DNA from: Campylobacter sp. US33a
Lineage (GTDB): Bacteria; Campylobacterota; Campylobacteria; Campylobacterales; Campylobacteraceae
Length of the DNA stretch: 64,000 nucleotides
Reading direction: 5' to 3'
NCBI RefSeq assembly: GCF_004378855.1
Contig: NZ_RYYL01000004.1
Location: 1-64,000, forward strand
In this document: one piece after another, positions 9,149-16,754 of the stretch
Position numbering within the stretch: the first letter of the stretch is position 1
How the letters are laid out: the number at the start of each line of letters is the position of its first letter
The notes under the pieces: model-generated
Seen by the model: only the letters and a program-made list of their open reading frames with translations
What the model was told of the DNA's origin: nothing
Database searches by the model: none
Made by a program: the position numbers and the translations under genes

Positions 9149-9582
9149 ATTTTTTCATTATCCTTTTGCAAATTAAGAGCAGCCATTCTTGCTAAAAAAT
9201 CACATCTTTCGTTTTGCGTGTGACCATTGTGTGCTTTTATCCAAAAAGCTTTGATTTTGTGAATTTTAGCCAAATTTAAATATTCTTTCCATAAATCCAC
9301 ATTTTTCTTGCCTTTAAAATCTTTTTTTACCCAATCTTTAAGCCACTCATTGATGCTTTGCACCATTAAATTTGAGTCTGTAAAAAGCGAAATTTCACAA
9401 GGCTCTTTTAAGGCTTCTAAAGCCTTGATGATAGCTAAAAGTTCCATTCTATTATTTGTGGTATTTTCTTGACTGCCAAAGCCTTCTTTTTGATGGTTTT
9501 TATATTCAAGTATATAAGCCCAACCACCAAAACCAGGGTTTTTCAAACATGATCCATCGGTGTAAATTTTAATTTGCTTCAT
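9145..9582 (-). CDS. rnhA: Ribonuclease HI
   Basis: This 145-residue enzyme degrades RNA in RNA-DNA hybrids. The catalytic carboxylates are visible as D9 (IYTDGS), E47 (NRMELLA) and D69 (FTDSN), with a fourth acidic residue in ERCDFLA near the C-terminus. Size and layout match bacterial RNase HI. Its start overlaps the end of the upstream TPR-protein gene by 14 bp, indicating co-transcription. Confidence 0.95.
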   Translation of the reverse strand: MKQIKIYTDGSCLKNPGFGGWAYILEYKNHQKEGFGSQENTTNNRMELLAIIKALEALKEPCEISLFTDSNLMVQSINEWLKDWVKKDFKGKKNVDLWKEYLNLAKIHKIKAFWIKAHNGHTQNERCDFLARMAALNLQKDNEKI

Positions 9583-10546
9583 CGCTTTTTATTTCATAAA
9601 GAATTTTGCATTGTTTAAATTCATAACAAATGGGGCAGTGATAAAAAAACAAAGGCATGGTATTTTTGCAATTTAGACACATATAAGAAAAATCAAGTTT
9701 AGTTTTGAAAGCATTGTCGTTTAAAATTTTAAGCATTTTAAATTTAGGATTTGTGAAGTTAAAATTCTCTTCTTTTTCAAGTAAATTTAGGGCATAAAAA
9801 AATTCTTTATATTTAGGATCTTGCGTGAAAATAGCTTTTTTTTCATTATAAAGCAAGTCAATGACTTCTTCAAATAAAGTGTGGGTTTTGATTTTATAGT
9901 TTTGAAAAATAAAGCGTCTAAGTAAAGCATTATCATCATCTAAGGCTAGACTTTGTGTGCTTTTTTCTTCGAGGCTTTTATTGGATTCATTTTGTATGAT
10001 GAGTGCTTTAATGAAAGCTTTTTCATCTTTGATATCAAATCCTAGCTCAAATAAGCATTCTAAAATTTCTAAAACTTCGTTATATTTTTTTAAACGCAGA
10101 TAAATTACTTTAAGCATTTTGAGTGCTTTTTCATTGCGTGGGCGTTTTTTTAGGATATTGAGTAAAATTTCGCTACTTCTTTCTAAAAATCCTGCTTTAA
10201 AATACGACTGTGCGAGCAAATAAAAAACATTTTCTTGTAAACTTTTATCTTTTGTTTTTTCTAAGGCGATAAGATAAATTTGTGTTGCTTTTTCAAATTC
10301 GCCACTCTTGGTAAAAACCGAAGCAAGAAAGAGTAAATTATCGTGGCTTAAATTTAAATTTTTTAATAAATCCTTGTGCGTGTTATCGAGTTCAAATTTT
10401 TTAATGAATTGATCAAGTTTTATGCTTTCATCTTTGTTCGCAAAAATTTGCCAAAAATAATGAAGCAAAGCCACTATTAATATCAAAATAGTAAGGAAGA
10501 TAAGACCCACAACGGGATCGCGGTATTCTACAAAGAAAAAATCCAT
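9569..10546 (-). CDS. Membrane-anchored TPR protein with C-terminal zinc ribbon, LapB-like
   Basis: The 325-residue product has one N-terminal membrane segment (about residues 12-33), a helical TPR-type middle, and a C-terminal four-cysteine ribbon with C290/C293 and C304/C307. This plan (anchor, TPR array, rubredoxin-like ribbon) is that of LapB/YciM, which controls lipopolysaccharide synthesis through LpxC turnover in enterobacteria. Whether it does so here is inference. It is the first gene of the minus-strand unit leading into rnhA, rnc and aroC, with its own -10 at 10577-10582. Confidence 0.7.
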   Translation of the reverse strand: MDFFFVEYRDPVVGLIFLTILILIVALLHYFWQIFANKDESIKLDQFIKKFELDNTHKDLLKNLNLSHDNLLFLASVFTKSGEFEKATQIYLIALEKTKDKSLQENVFYLLAQSYFKAGFLERSSEILLNILKKRPRNEKALKMLKVIYLRLKKYNEVLEILECLFELGFDIKDEKAFIKALIIQNESNKSLEEKSTQSLALDDDNALLRRFIFQNYKIKTHTLFEEVIDLLYNEKKAIFTQDPKYKEFFYALNLLEKEENFNFTNPKFKMLKILNDNAFKTKLDFSYMCLNCKNTMPLFFYHCPICYEFKQCKILYEIKSDEAN

Positions 10547-10576
10547 TCTAGCACTTTTTAGTCAAAATTTATGCCA

Positions 10577-10600
10577 ATTATAGCTAATTGTTTATATAAT
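10577..10600. promoter_or_regulatory. Divergent promoter pair between the LapB-like gene and dnaG
   Basis: The 72-bp spacer holds two -10 hexamers reading TATAAT: one on the minus strand (10577-10582) for the LapB-like gene, and one on the plus strand (10595-10600) for dnaG. Both lie 19-30 bp from the start codons. As usual in Campylobacter, no clear -35 boxes are seen. Confidence 0.6.
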
Positions 10601-10618
10601 TTTCGTTAAGGAAAAACG

Positions 10619-12427
10619 ATGATTGATAAAAATAGCATAGAAAATTTAGCACAAAGAGCAGATATTGTTGATGTGATTTCGCACTATATAGAAGTGAAAA
10701 AAATGGGTTCAAATTTTGTTTGTATTTGCCCCTTTCACGCTGATAAACACCCCTCAATGCACATTCACGCCCAAAAAGGTTTTTATCATTGTTTTGTATG
10801 TGGAGCAGGTGGGGATATGTTTAAATTTGTTATGGAGTATGAAAAACTAAGCTTTAGCGAAGCGGTAGAAAAAGTCGCTTCGTGGAATAATTTCTCCCTT
10901 AGTTACACCAAAGATCACAACACAAGCAATAAAAACATTCTTCATATTTTACCAAGCCTAAATGCCTTTTATAAGCAAAATTTAGCCAAACACAAAGAAG
11001 CTTTGCATTATCTTTATCAAAGGAAATTAAACGATAAGGACATACAAAAATTTGAACTTGGTTTTGCCCCAAGCAATGAAGAAAATTTAAGGCTTTTAAG
11101 AAATGAAGAGATTGATTTTGAAGAGGCTTTAAGTGTTGGAGCGCTTAAAAAAGATGAGCAAAAAAAAGAATATTACGCCAGTTTTATTATGCGTATCACT
11201 TTTCCTATATACGATCACAAAGGTTTGCTTGTGGGCTTTGGTGGCCGTACTTTAAACAAGGCCGTCCAAGCTAAATATGTTAATTCCCCTCAAAGCAGAC
11301 TTTTTGATAAAAGTCGCATTTTTTATGCTTTTAATCTCGCAAAAGACGCCATTGCAAAACAAAAAGAAATGATAGTTTGCGAAGGCTATATGGACGCCAT
11401 TGCCTTTCATAAAGCAGGTTTTAACAACGCTGTGGCAGTACTTGGGACAGCTTTAACTGAACATCATTTACCTTTAATTAAACGCTATGAAGCTAAGGTG
11501 ATACTTTGTTTTGATAATGATGAAGCGGGTTTAAAGGCCGCGATGCGTTCGGCGTATTTGCTAAGTGTAAATAAAATCGATGGAAAAGTTGCCTTAATTC
11601 AAGGCGGAAAAGATCCAGCCGAACTTGTGGCGAATGATGAAAGTGCAAAGCTTTATGAGATCTTAGAAAAGGCAGTGGAGCTTGGGGAATTTTATATCAG
11701 AAGACTTGTGGCAGGCTTTGATTTAAATTCAGCCTTAGCTAAGCAAAAGGCCTTAGAAGAAGTGCAAAAATTCACGCATTTATTAGAGCCTTTAGTGGCA
11801 AATTTTTATACAGATTTAGTTGCTAAGCTTTTAGGGGTTGAAAATCATCTCGTAACTTTGGTTAAAAATGCCAAAATTTCACCCACTAAAAGTAAGATAG
11901 AAAATACTTTTGTCCCAAAAACAAGGCTAAATATCGCAGAAATCGAGCTTTTGAAATTTTTAGCACAAAATGCGAATTTGCACGAAGATTTTAAAAGGAT
12001 TTGTCCTAAAAGCATTTTCAAACACCAAGAAATGCTAGAGCAAATTTTAAATGATGGTAAAGATCATCCTGCTTTAAGGGAATTAGAGCTTTTAGAGATT
12101 AAGCCTTTAGAAAATAAAAATGATTTTTTGCTTGCTATCTGCAATGTGTATTTAAGCCATTTGAATGCTTTAAAGGGTGCAAGTTCTGAACCAATGCTAA
12201 AAAAGCAAATTTTAACCCTACTTTCTCAAAATACCTTAAAAATCAAAAAAGCACTTTTAGATGAGGAATTTTATCACTTTTTTTCAAATTTTTTAGAGCT
12301 TTTAACTAAGGAGCAAGACTTAGAAAAACTCCATCAAATTTTGCAAAAATTATTAAGAGCTTTAAAAAATGTAAAATATTTAAACGATATTTTTTTCCCT
12401 AATGAGTCTCCAGACGGTCCTTTTTAG
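10619..12427 (+). CDS. dnaG: DNA primase
   Basis: This 602-residue primase makes RNA primers at the replication fork. It has the N-terminal CHC2 zinc finger (C37, H40, C58, C61), a TOPRIM domain with the catalytic glutamate in CEGYMDA (about 254-260) and CFDNDEAG (about 296-303), and a C-terminal helicase-interaction region. The start ATG at 10619 follows AAGGA with suitable spacing. It is separated by only 72 bp from the divergent LapB-like gene. Confidence 0.96.
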   Translation: MIDKNSIENLAQRADIVDVISHYIEVKKMGSNFVCICPFHADKHPSMHIHAQKGFYHCFVCGAGGDMFKFVMEYEKLSFSEAVEKVASWNNFSLSYTKDHNTSNKNILHILPSLNAFYKQNLAKHKEALHYLYQRKLNDKDIQKFELGFAPSNEENLRLLRNEEIDFEEALSVGALKKDEQKKEYYASFIMRITFPIYDHKGLLVGFGGRTLNKAVQAKYVNSPQSRLFDKSRIFYAFNLAKDAIAKQKEMIVCEGYMDAIAFHKAGFNNAVAVLGTALTEHHLPLIKRYEAKVILCFDNDEAGLKAAMRSAYLLSVNKIDGKVALIQGGKDPAELVANDESAKLYEILEKAVELGEFYIRRLVAGFDLNSALAKQKALEEVQKFTHLLEPLVANFYTDLVAKLLGVENHLVTLVKNAKISPTKSKIENTFVPKTRLNIAEIELLKFLAQNANLHEDFKRICPKSIFKHQEMLEQILNDGKDHPALRELELLEIKPLENKNDFLLAICNVYLSHLNALKGASSEPMLKKQILTLLSQNTLKIKKALLDEEFYHFFSNFLELLTKEQDLEKLHQILQKLLRALKNVKYLNDIFFPNESPDGPF

Positions 12428-12565
12428 TTACATAAAATCGTAAAAAATTCCCTTCAAAATCCGCAAAAAATTTAAAAAATATCAAATTTATGTATTTTTT
12501 CCTGCTGTTTGAGCTGTTTTTTGATTAAAATTGTTTTTATTAATTTTTTAACAAAAGGAGAATTT

Positions 12566-13137
12566 ATGAAATTTTAAAATTAGGTTTAGTGGCTTGTATG
12601 GTGGATAGTTTTAATGTAAATTATATATTTGGTGATAATTTTGTTAACAGAATTTTTATTGAGGGTGGCGAATTAGATGTACATAGTTAGTTCTTGTCTT
12701 TAAATTAGCCTTGCAGGATATGGCTGGGATGGAAGTTTAGGTGGTTTGTGCTATAGGGATAAAGATGAATTCGCTTTCACTGTTTTAGAAGATAATAGTA
12801 ATGTGAATCATCTTTTGCCGTGAAGAGTTAAAATACACTGCAGGCTCGCATTTACAGGCAATCAAGGCATAAATGTTTTTGGTTATGTGGACTTTTGAGT
12901 TATATTTTTGCTGATGCGGTTAGACTCGGCGGAGATTTCGTATATAGAATGATTGCAACTAGCAATGTAGCTGGAGATGATGATAAAGATAAATACGAAA
13001 TTGTTGCAAGAGTGGATTGTAAATACTCTCCAAAATTATCTTTCCAAGCTTGGTATTCTTATATTAATGTAGATGGCAACACTGAAGCGCAAAGTGGTAG
13101 CAAAAATGTAAGACTTCAAACACTTTATCAATTCTAA
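12566..13137 (+). pseudogene. Decayed outer-membrane porin gene (MOMP-like)
   Basis: An ATG at 12566 follows a strong AAAAGGAG, but the frame stops after three codons. Restoring one A to the AAA run after the ATG gives MKILKLGLVACMV, a porin-type signal start. Further porin-like pieces appear in shifted frames (AGYGWDGSLGG at about 12714-12746; LAFTGNQGINVFGYVDF at about 12846-12896). The last 80 codons (12895-13137) form an intact C-terminal barrel piece ending in YQF, with an aromatic terminal residue required by beta-barrel assembly. Several frameshifts and stops make it non-functional. The whole remnant is much shorter than a roughly 420-residue Campylobacter major porin, so internal deletion has also occurred. 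Confidence 0.75.
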
Positions 13138-13167
13138 TAAATCCTTACTGAATTAACTTAGTTTTAC

Positions 13168-13197
13168 TAAAAAAAGCCTTACAAATTTTGCAAGACT
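13168..13197 (-). terminator. Rho-independent terminator of the EF-hand-like gene
   Basis: Directly after the stop codon at 13198, reading on the minus strand, a 9-bp stem (13189-13197 with 13175-13183, two G-U pairs, 5-nt loop) is followed by a run of T (13169-13174). The G-U pairs fit only the minus-strand RNA, so the terminator is directional. Confidence 0.7.
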
Positions 13198-14049
13198 TTA
13201 AATTTTTTTATCGATTAAAATCGTCTCGCCATTTTGAATTTGCTTTTTTAAGTCTTTGCTTAAATTATCTTTTAAATTTTTTAAGTCTTTGTTTTGTAAT
13301 TTTTCAAATTCGGCTGGATTTGAAGCTTTAAGCTTGGCTTGTTCGTCTGCACTTAAAGCACTAAGTCCTTTTTCTTTAGCAAGCTCTAGTAAGTCTTTTT
13401 CGTCCTTTTTATCTTTGGGTTTTATTTCTTGTGTAGTAGTATTTTGCGTGGAATTTGTGCTATTTAATGCTTTGTTTAAATCGCTTAAAATTTCGCCCAG
13501 ACTTGGCTCTTTAGCATCAAATTCATCAACTTTTCCATCAAAATTTATATCTTTTTCTAGACTGAAATTAAGTTTTTCTTCCAAATTTGCATTTTGATCT
13601 AGTTTATTTTGATTTTTTACGCTTAAATCACGCATACTTTCAAGTGGAGCTTTTTGCTTAAAATTAAGCTTTTGTGTTGATTGCTTGTTATGGCTTAAGG
13701 AATTTGGATCAAAAAGCTCATTGCTTACTTTTTCAAACCAATTTGCGATAAATTCATTTGCCTCGCCATTGAGTCTGTAACTTTTATCATCCCTTGCTAT
13801 GATATGGGTGTAAGAGGCAAAATGACTTTGGAGATTTTTAAAATTTTCTTCGCTTAAATTTAGGCTCAAAAGTTCGCCTTCTTTGTTTTCAAAAACTACT
13901 TTGAAACCTGAATTTTTAGTGCTTGAAATATCATTTACCTTAACTTTATCTTGTTCTTCTCTTTTGAGTTCGCTAAGTTCCTTTTGTTTTGTGGTGTTTT
14001 GAAGACTTTCAAAAGTAGTGTTTGAAGGGTTAATTTTTAAATCATCCAT
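13198..14049 (-). CDS. Hypothetical hydrophilic protein with an EF-hand/dockerin-like calcium loop
   Basis: I recognise no known family. The 283-residue product is highly charged, with no signal peptide or membrane segment. Residues 167-178 (DINFDGKVDEFD) fit the D-x-N-x-D-G-x-V-D-x-x-D calcium loop. The middle is Ser/Thr/Asn-rich and the C-terminal third is lysine-rich and helical. I chose ATG at 14049 because AAAAGGA sits at optimal spacing; an in-frame ATG at 14073 has no such site. It is a single-gene unit with its own terminator. A secreted effector or cytosolic regulator is possible, but nothing in the sequence decides. Confidence 0.7.
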   Translation of the reverse strand: MDDLKINPSNTTFESLQNTTKQKELSELKREEQDKVKVNDISSTKNSGFKVVFENKEGELLSLNLSEENFKNLQSHFASYTHIIARDDKSYRLNGEANEFIANWFEKVSNELFDPNSLSHNKQSTQKLNFKQKAPLESMRDLSVKNQNKLDQNANLEEKLNFSLEKDINFDGKVDEFDAKEPSLGEILSDLNKALNSTNSTQNTTTQEIKPKDKKDEKDLLELAKEKGLSALSADEQAKLKASNPAEFEKLQNKDLKNLKDNLSKDLKKQIQNGETILIDKKI

Positions 14050-14235
14050 AAAAATCCTTTTTAATGCAATCATAAATTCTAAATCGGCATAAAAAAATAT
14101 TTTATACCTAGTTTTGTTAAATTATAAGAAAAAAGTATTGATACCTTTGATTTGGTTTTTGTTTTAATAAAATCTTTGTTATAATTTGTGCCAAGCTTAA
14201 CACAAAGCAAAATCACTTAAATACAAGAAAATTAA

Positions 14236-14452
14236 ATGACACTCGTGCGCTCATTGCTTTTTTAAAGACCAAGATAAAAGAAGTCTTGATGAGACTAGGT
14301 ATTATACTATTGATGAAATTCTGGCTTTTAAAAAAGCACTTCGATGGGCTAAACAAAATCCACAAGAGGCGCAAGATGCCGAAAGAGAAATGCAAGGGTA
14401 TTATAATGCAAGGATATGCCGAAAATGTTTGGCGATGGCGTATGGAATTTGA
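14236..14452 (+). pseudogene. Small four-cysteine (CxxC...CxxC) protein, start disrupted
   Basis: From 14240 a 70-codon frame runs to TGA at 14450-14452. It begins HSCAHCFFKD and ends ARICRKCLAMAYGI, so it has two CxxC pairs about 52 residues apart joined by a charged helix, the look of a small zinc-ribbon protein. No start codon exists in this frame, because a TGA immediately precedes it at 14237. An ATG at 14236 would join it perfectly if one base (A14239) were absent, giving MHSCAHC. A one-base insertion or sequencing error is therefore likely. The function is unknown. Confidence 0.55.
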
Positions 14453-14458
14453 TATAAT
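14453..14458 (+). promoter_or_regulatory. -10 element for the PP-loop ATPase gene
   Basis: TATAAT lies 43 bp upstream of the ATG at 14501, next to the end of the broken four-cysteine frame. AAGGA at 14491-14495 is the ribosome-binding site. The rest of 14074-14235 is AT-rich with no other feature that I can identify. Confidence 0.55.
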
Positions 14459-14500
14459 CGCGAGTTTAAAATTGATTGATTTATAAAACTAAGGAACAAA

Positions 14501-15484
14501 ATGAAAGCATTAGCACTTTTTAGTGGCGGGCTTGATAGCATGCTTGCTATAAAACTCATCACTTCGCAAGGCATAGAAGTAAAAGCGATAAACATAAACA
14601 TAGGCTTTGGCGCTACAAGTGATAAAAGCGAACTTATGGCAAAAAGAGCGGCTTTAGCTGGGGCAAGTTTTGAAGTGATAGATGTAAGAAATGAGTATTT
14701 ACAAAAAGTGCTTTTTAATCCACAATACGGCTATGGAAAGCATTTTAATCCCTGCATAGACTGCCATGCTTTTATGTTTAAAACTGCACTAGCTATGCTA
14801 AAAAGCGAAAATGCAAGTTTTATTATAACAGGCGAAGTTTTAGGCCAACGTCCTATGAGTCAAAGAAGTGATGCGATGGCTAAAGTTAAAAAACTCGCAC
14901 TTGATGAAGAGGATTTAATCCTTCGTCCTATGTGTGCTAAAAATTTACCCCTTACAAAGCCTGAAAGAGAGGGTTGGGTGGATAGAGACAAACTAGAAAA
15001 TATAAGCGGAAGAAGCCGTAAAAGACAACTTGAACTTGCAGCTAAATTTGGTTTTGAGGACTTTGAAAGCCCTGGTGGTGGGTGCTTACTTACACTTGAA
15101 AGTTTTGCTAAGAAAATTCGCGACTTTATAGAATTTGACAAAGATATGGAGGTAAATGACGCCCAACTTTTAAAATACGGCCGCCATTTAAGACTACCAA
15201 ATGGTGCTAAAATGATAGTGGGTAGAAATGAATTAGAAAACGAGCTTTTAAGAAATTTAAAAACCGACAAATATGAAGAAATTAAACTTGGAGATTTAAT
15301 CGGTGCTTATTCTTTACTTAGTCAAAATGCAGATGAAAAAGACTTAGAGCTTGCTTTAAAAATAGCACTAACTTACGCAAAAACACAAAGCGATAAAGAA
15401 TACCAAGTAGGCTTTAAAGATAAAATTTATACTAGCAAAGCTTATGAAAATAAAGAAAGCGTGAGTGAATTTTTCATCTCTTAA
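14501..15484 (+). CDS. PP-loop ATP pyrophosphatase, MnmA/ThiI-like (putative tRNA thiolation enzyme)
   Basis: This 327-residue protein opens with the PP-loop SGGLDS (8-13), which adenylates a substrate in N-type ATP pyrophosphatases. A CIDCHAFM motif (C85, C88) and a glycine-rich PGGGC (about 191-195) supply cysteines in positions used by tRNA thiolases for sulfur transfer or cluster binding. The C-terminal third (about 215-325) resembles the small RNA-binding/NFACT-R-like tails found on such proteins. It most likely modifies tRNA with sulfur, but the exact product is not decided by sequence. It is monocistronic, with its own -10 and a weak terminator. Confidence 0.65.
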   Translation: MKALALFSGGLDSMLAIKLITSQGIEVKAININIGFGATSDKSELMAKRAALAGASFEVIDVRNEYLQKVLFNPQYGYGKHFNPCIDCHAFMFKTALAMLKSENASFIITGEVLGQRPMSQRSDAMAKVKKLALDEEDLILRPMCAKNLPLTKPEREGWVDRDKLENISGRSRKRQLELAAKFGFEDFESPGGGCLLTLESFAKKIRDFIEFDKDMEVNDAQLLKYGRHLRLPNGAKMIVGRNELENELLRNLKTDKYEEIKLGDLIGAYSLLSQNADEKDLELALKIALTYAKTQSDKEYQVGFKDKIYTSKAYENKESVSEFFIS

Positions 15485-15488
15485 GGGA

Positions 15489-15514
15489 AGGCTTAAAGCC
15501 TCCATTATTTTTTT
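15489..15514 (+). terminator. Weak terminator after the PP-loop ATPase gene
   Basis: A 5-bp stem (15489-15493 with 15497-15501, 3-nt loop) is followed, after six bases, by seven T residues (15508-15514). It overlaps the 3' end of the convergent ATP-grasp gene. The short stem makes it marginal. Confidence 0.4.
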
Positions 15515-16536
15515 GTTTTACTGACTATTTCTATAATGTTTTGTGCGACATCATCAGCTAATTCTAAATGCGAAGTAAAGCCTACACAAGAACAATTTAT
15601 CTCGCCTAAGACATATTTATCTTTGCCATTTTCATCAGTATCTAAAATAAAATCAGCCGTCCAAATGAGCGGTAAATCATAATTTCCAAGTTTAGCTCTT
15701 ACTTTAGGAAGTTCACTTAAAAACATATCCACTAAATTTTTCCAATCTTCTGGCTTATCATAGCGATATTTTGCTCCACTAAAAAGTGTAGCAGAAAAAG
15801 CATCTGCATCTTCAGAAGGTTTTTTATGCACGACATTTACAGGAGTGTTATAAAGCATTAAAAGTCTGATTTCTCCTTCTTTAATGCGTGGCAAGAATCT
15901 CATATCTACAAGCATACCGTTATCGCCTACAATGTATTGCTCGCAAAAGTCCATAAATTCACAAAGTTCTCTGTGTTCAACATGATTATCTTTTGCTTCG
16001 GTGCATTTGATTTTTGCATTCAAGGGTACACTATCGCCGTTAAATTCACTCTCAACACTCACACGCCAAATTCCTTCGCCTGTAGAGCCGCGATTTTGTT
16101 TTAAAACTCTTTCGCCTTTAGCCAAGCTTTTGACAAAATTTTCTTTGAAAGTCTTAATATCATAATAAGCATAGGTATCACTTGGCACAAGATCGGTGTC
16201 TGCTAGTTTGGTTAAAGCATCTTTTGCTCCATAACCTATCATTGCATCAGGGTGAGGCATACCGACAAGTCCATCATTACAGAGCTTTCTTAACATATCA
16301 AAATATTCATTTTCTTCTTTAAGATTGCCAGGATTGATGCGTGAAACATAACCATCAAAATTTTCTTTTACATAGTGATAAATTTCATCTTTTTTGCCTA
16401 CTTCGAAAAATATCACTTCAGCATTCCAACCTTTGGATTTTAAAGCATTTACCATAGGCATAGTATCTTTTCTATAGCCATCTTCACCTTTATCACTTCC
16501 GCCTCTAACTTCAAAAAAAACAATGTTTTTTTTCAT
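15505..16536 (-). CDS. ATP-grasp family protein of unknown substrate
   Basis: This 343-residue protein has ATP-grasp hallmarks: a lysine in VLKQNRGSTGEGIW (nucleotide-binding loop), acidic metal-binding residues in IWTADFI, and a terminal E-x-N pair in LGEINCSC. The N-terminal FFEVRGGSDKGEDGY region is distinctive and glycine-rich. ATP-grasp enzymes join a carboxylate to an amine or thiol through an acyl phosphate; the partners here are unknown. The gene is alone, flanked by convergent and divergent neighbours, so context does not help. AAGGAG precedes the ATG at 16536. Glutathione-synthetase-like ligase is the broadest safe label. Confidence 0.65.
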   Translation of the reverse strand: MKKNIVFFEVRGGSDKGEDGYRKDTMPMVNALKSKGWNAEVIFFEVGKKDEIYHYVKENFDGYVSRINPGNLKEENEYFDMLRKLCNDGLVGMPHPDAMIGYGAKDALTKLADTDLVPSDTYAYYDIKTFKENFVKSLAKGERVLKQNRGSTGEGIWRVSVESEFNGDSVPLNAKIKCTEAKDNHVEHRELCEFMDFCEQYIVGDNGMLVDMRFLPRIKEGEIRLLMLYNTPVNVVHKKPSEDADAFSATLFSGAKYRYDKPEDWKNLVDMFLSELPKVRAKLGNYDLPLIWTADFILDTDENGKDKYVLGEINCSCVGFTSHLELADDVAQNIIEIVSKTKK

Positions 16537-16722
16537 GATTTCTCCTTAGAATGAATGTGGTTTAAATTATGGCATATAAAAAATAAATTCTAAATTTAAG
16601 ACCGATTTTATCTTTTTTACTTGAAAAGCGTTTGTAATAATGCTTTTAAGTATGATTTTGTTGTCACGATTAATAAAAAATCAAGATGATTAATATCAAA
16701 AGAGTTTTTTAGTTTATCAAGG

Positions 16723-16728
16723 TATAAT
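16723..16728 (+). promoter_or_regulatory. -10 element for sdaC-sdaA
   Basis: TATAAT sits 26 bp upstream of the sdaC ATG, and AGGAG at 16745-16749 is the ribosome-binding site. The 218-bp spacer is shared with the divergent ATP-grasp gene and is otherwise AT-rich; no clear operator is seen. Confidence 0.6.
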
Positions 16729-16754
16729 TTAATTTTTAATTTTTAGGAGTTTAA

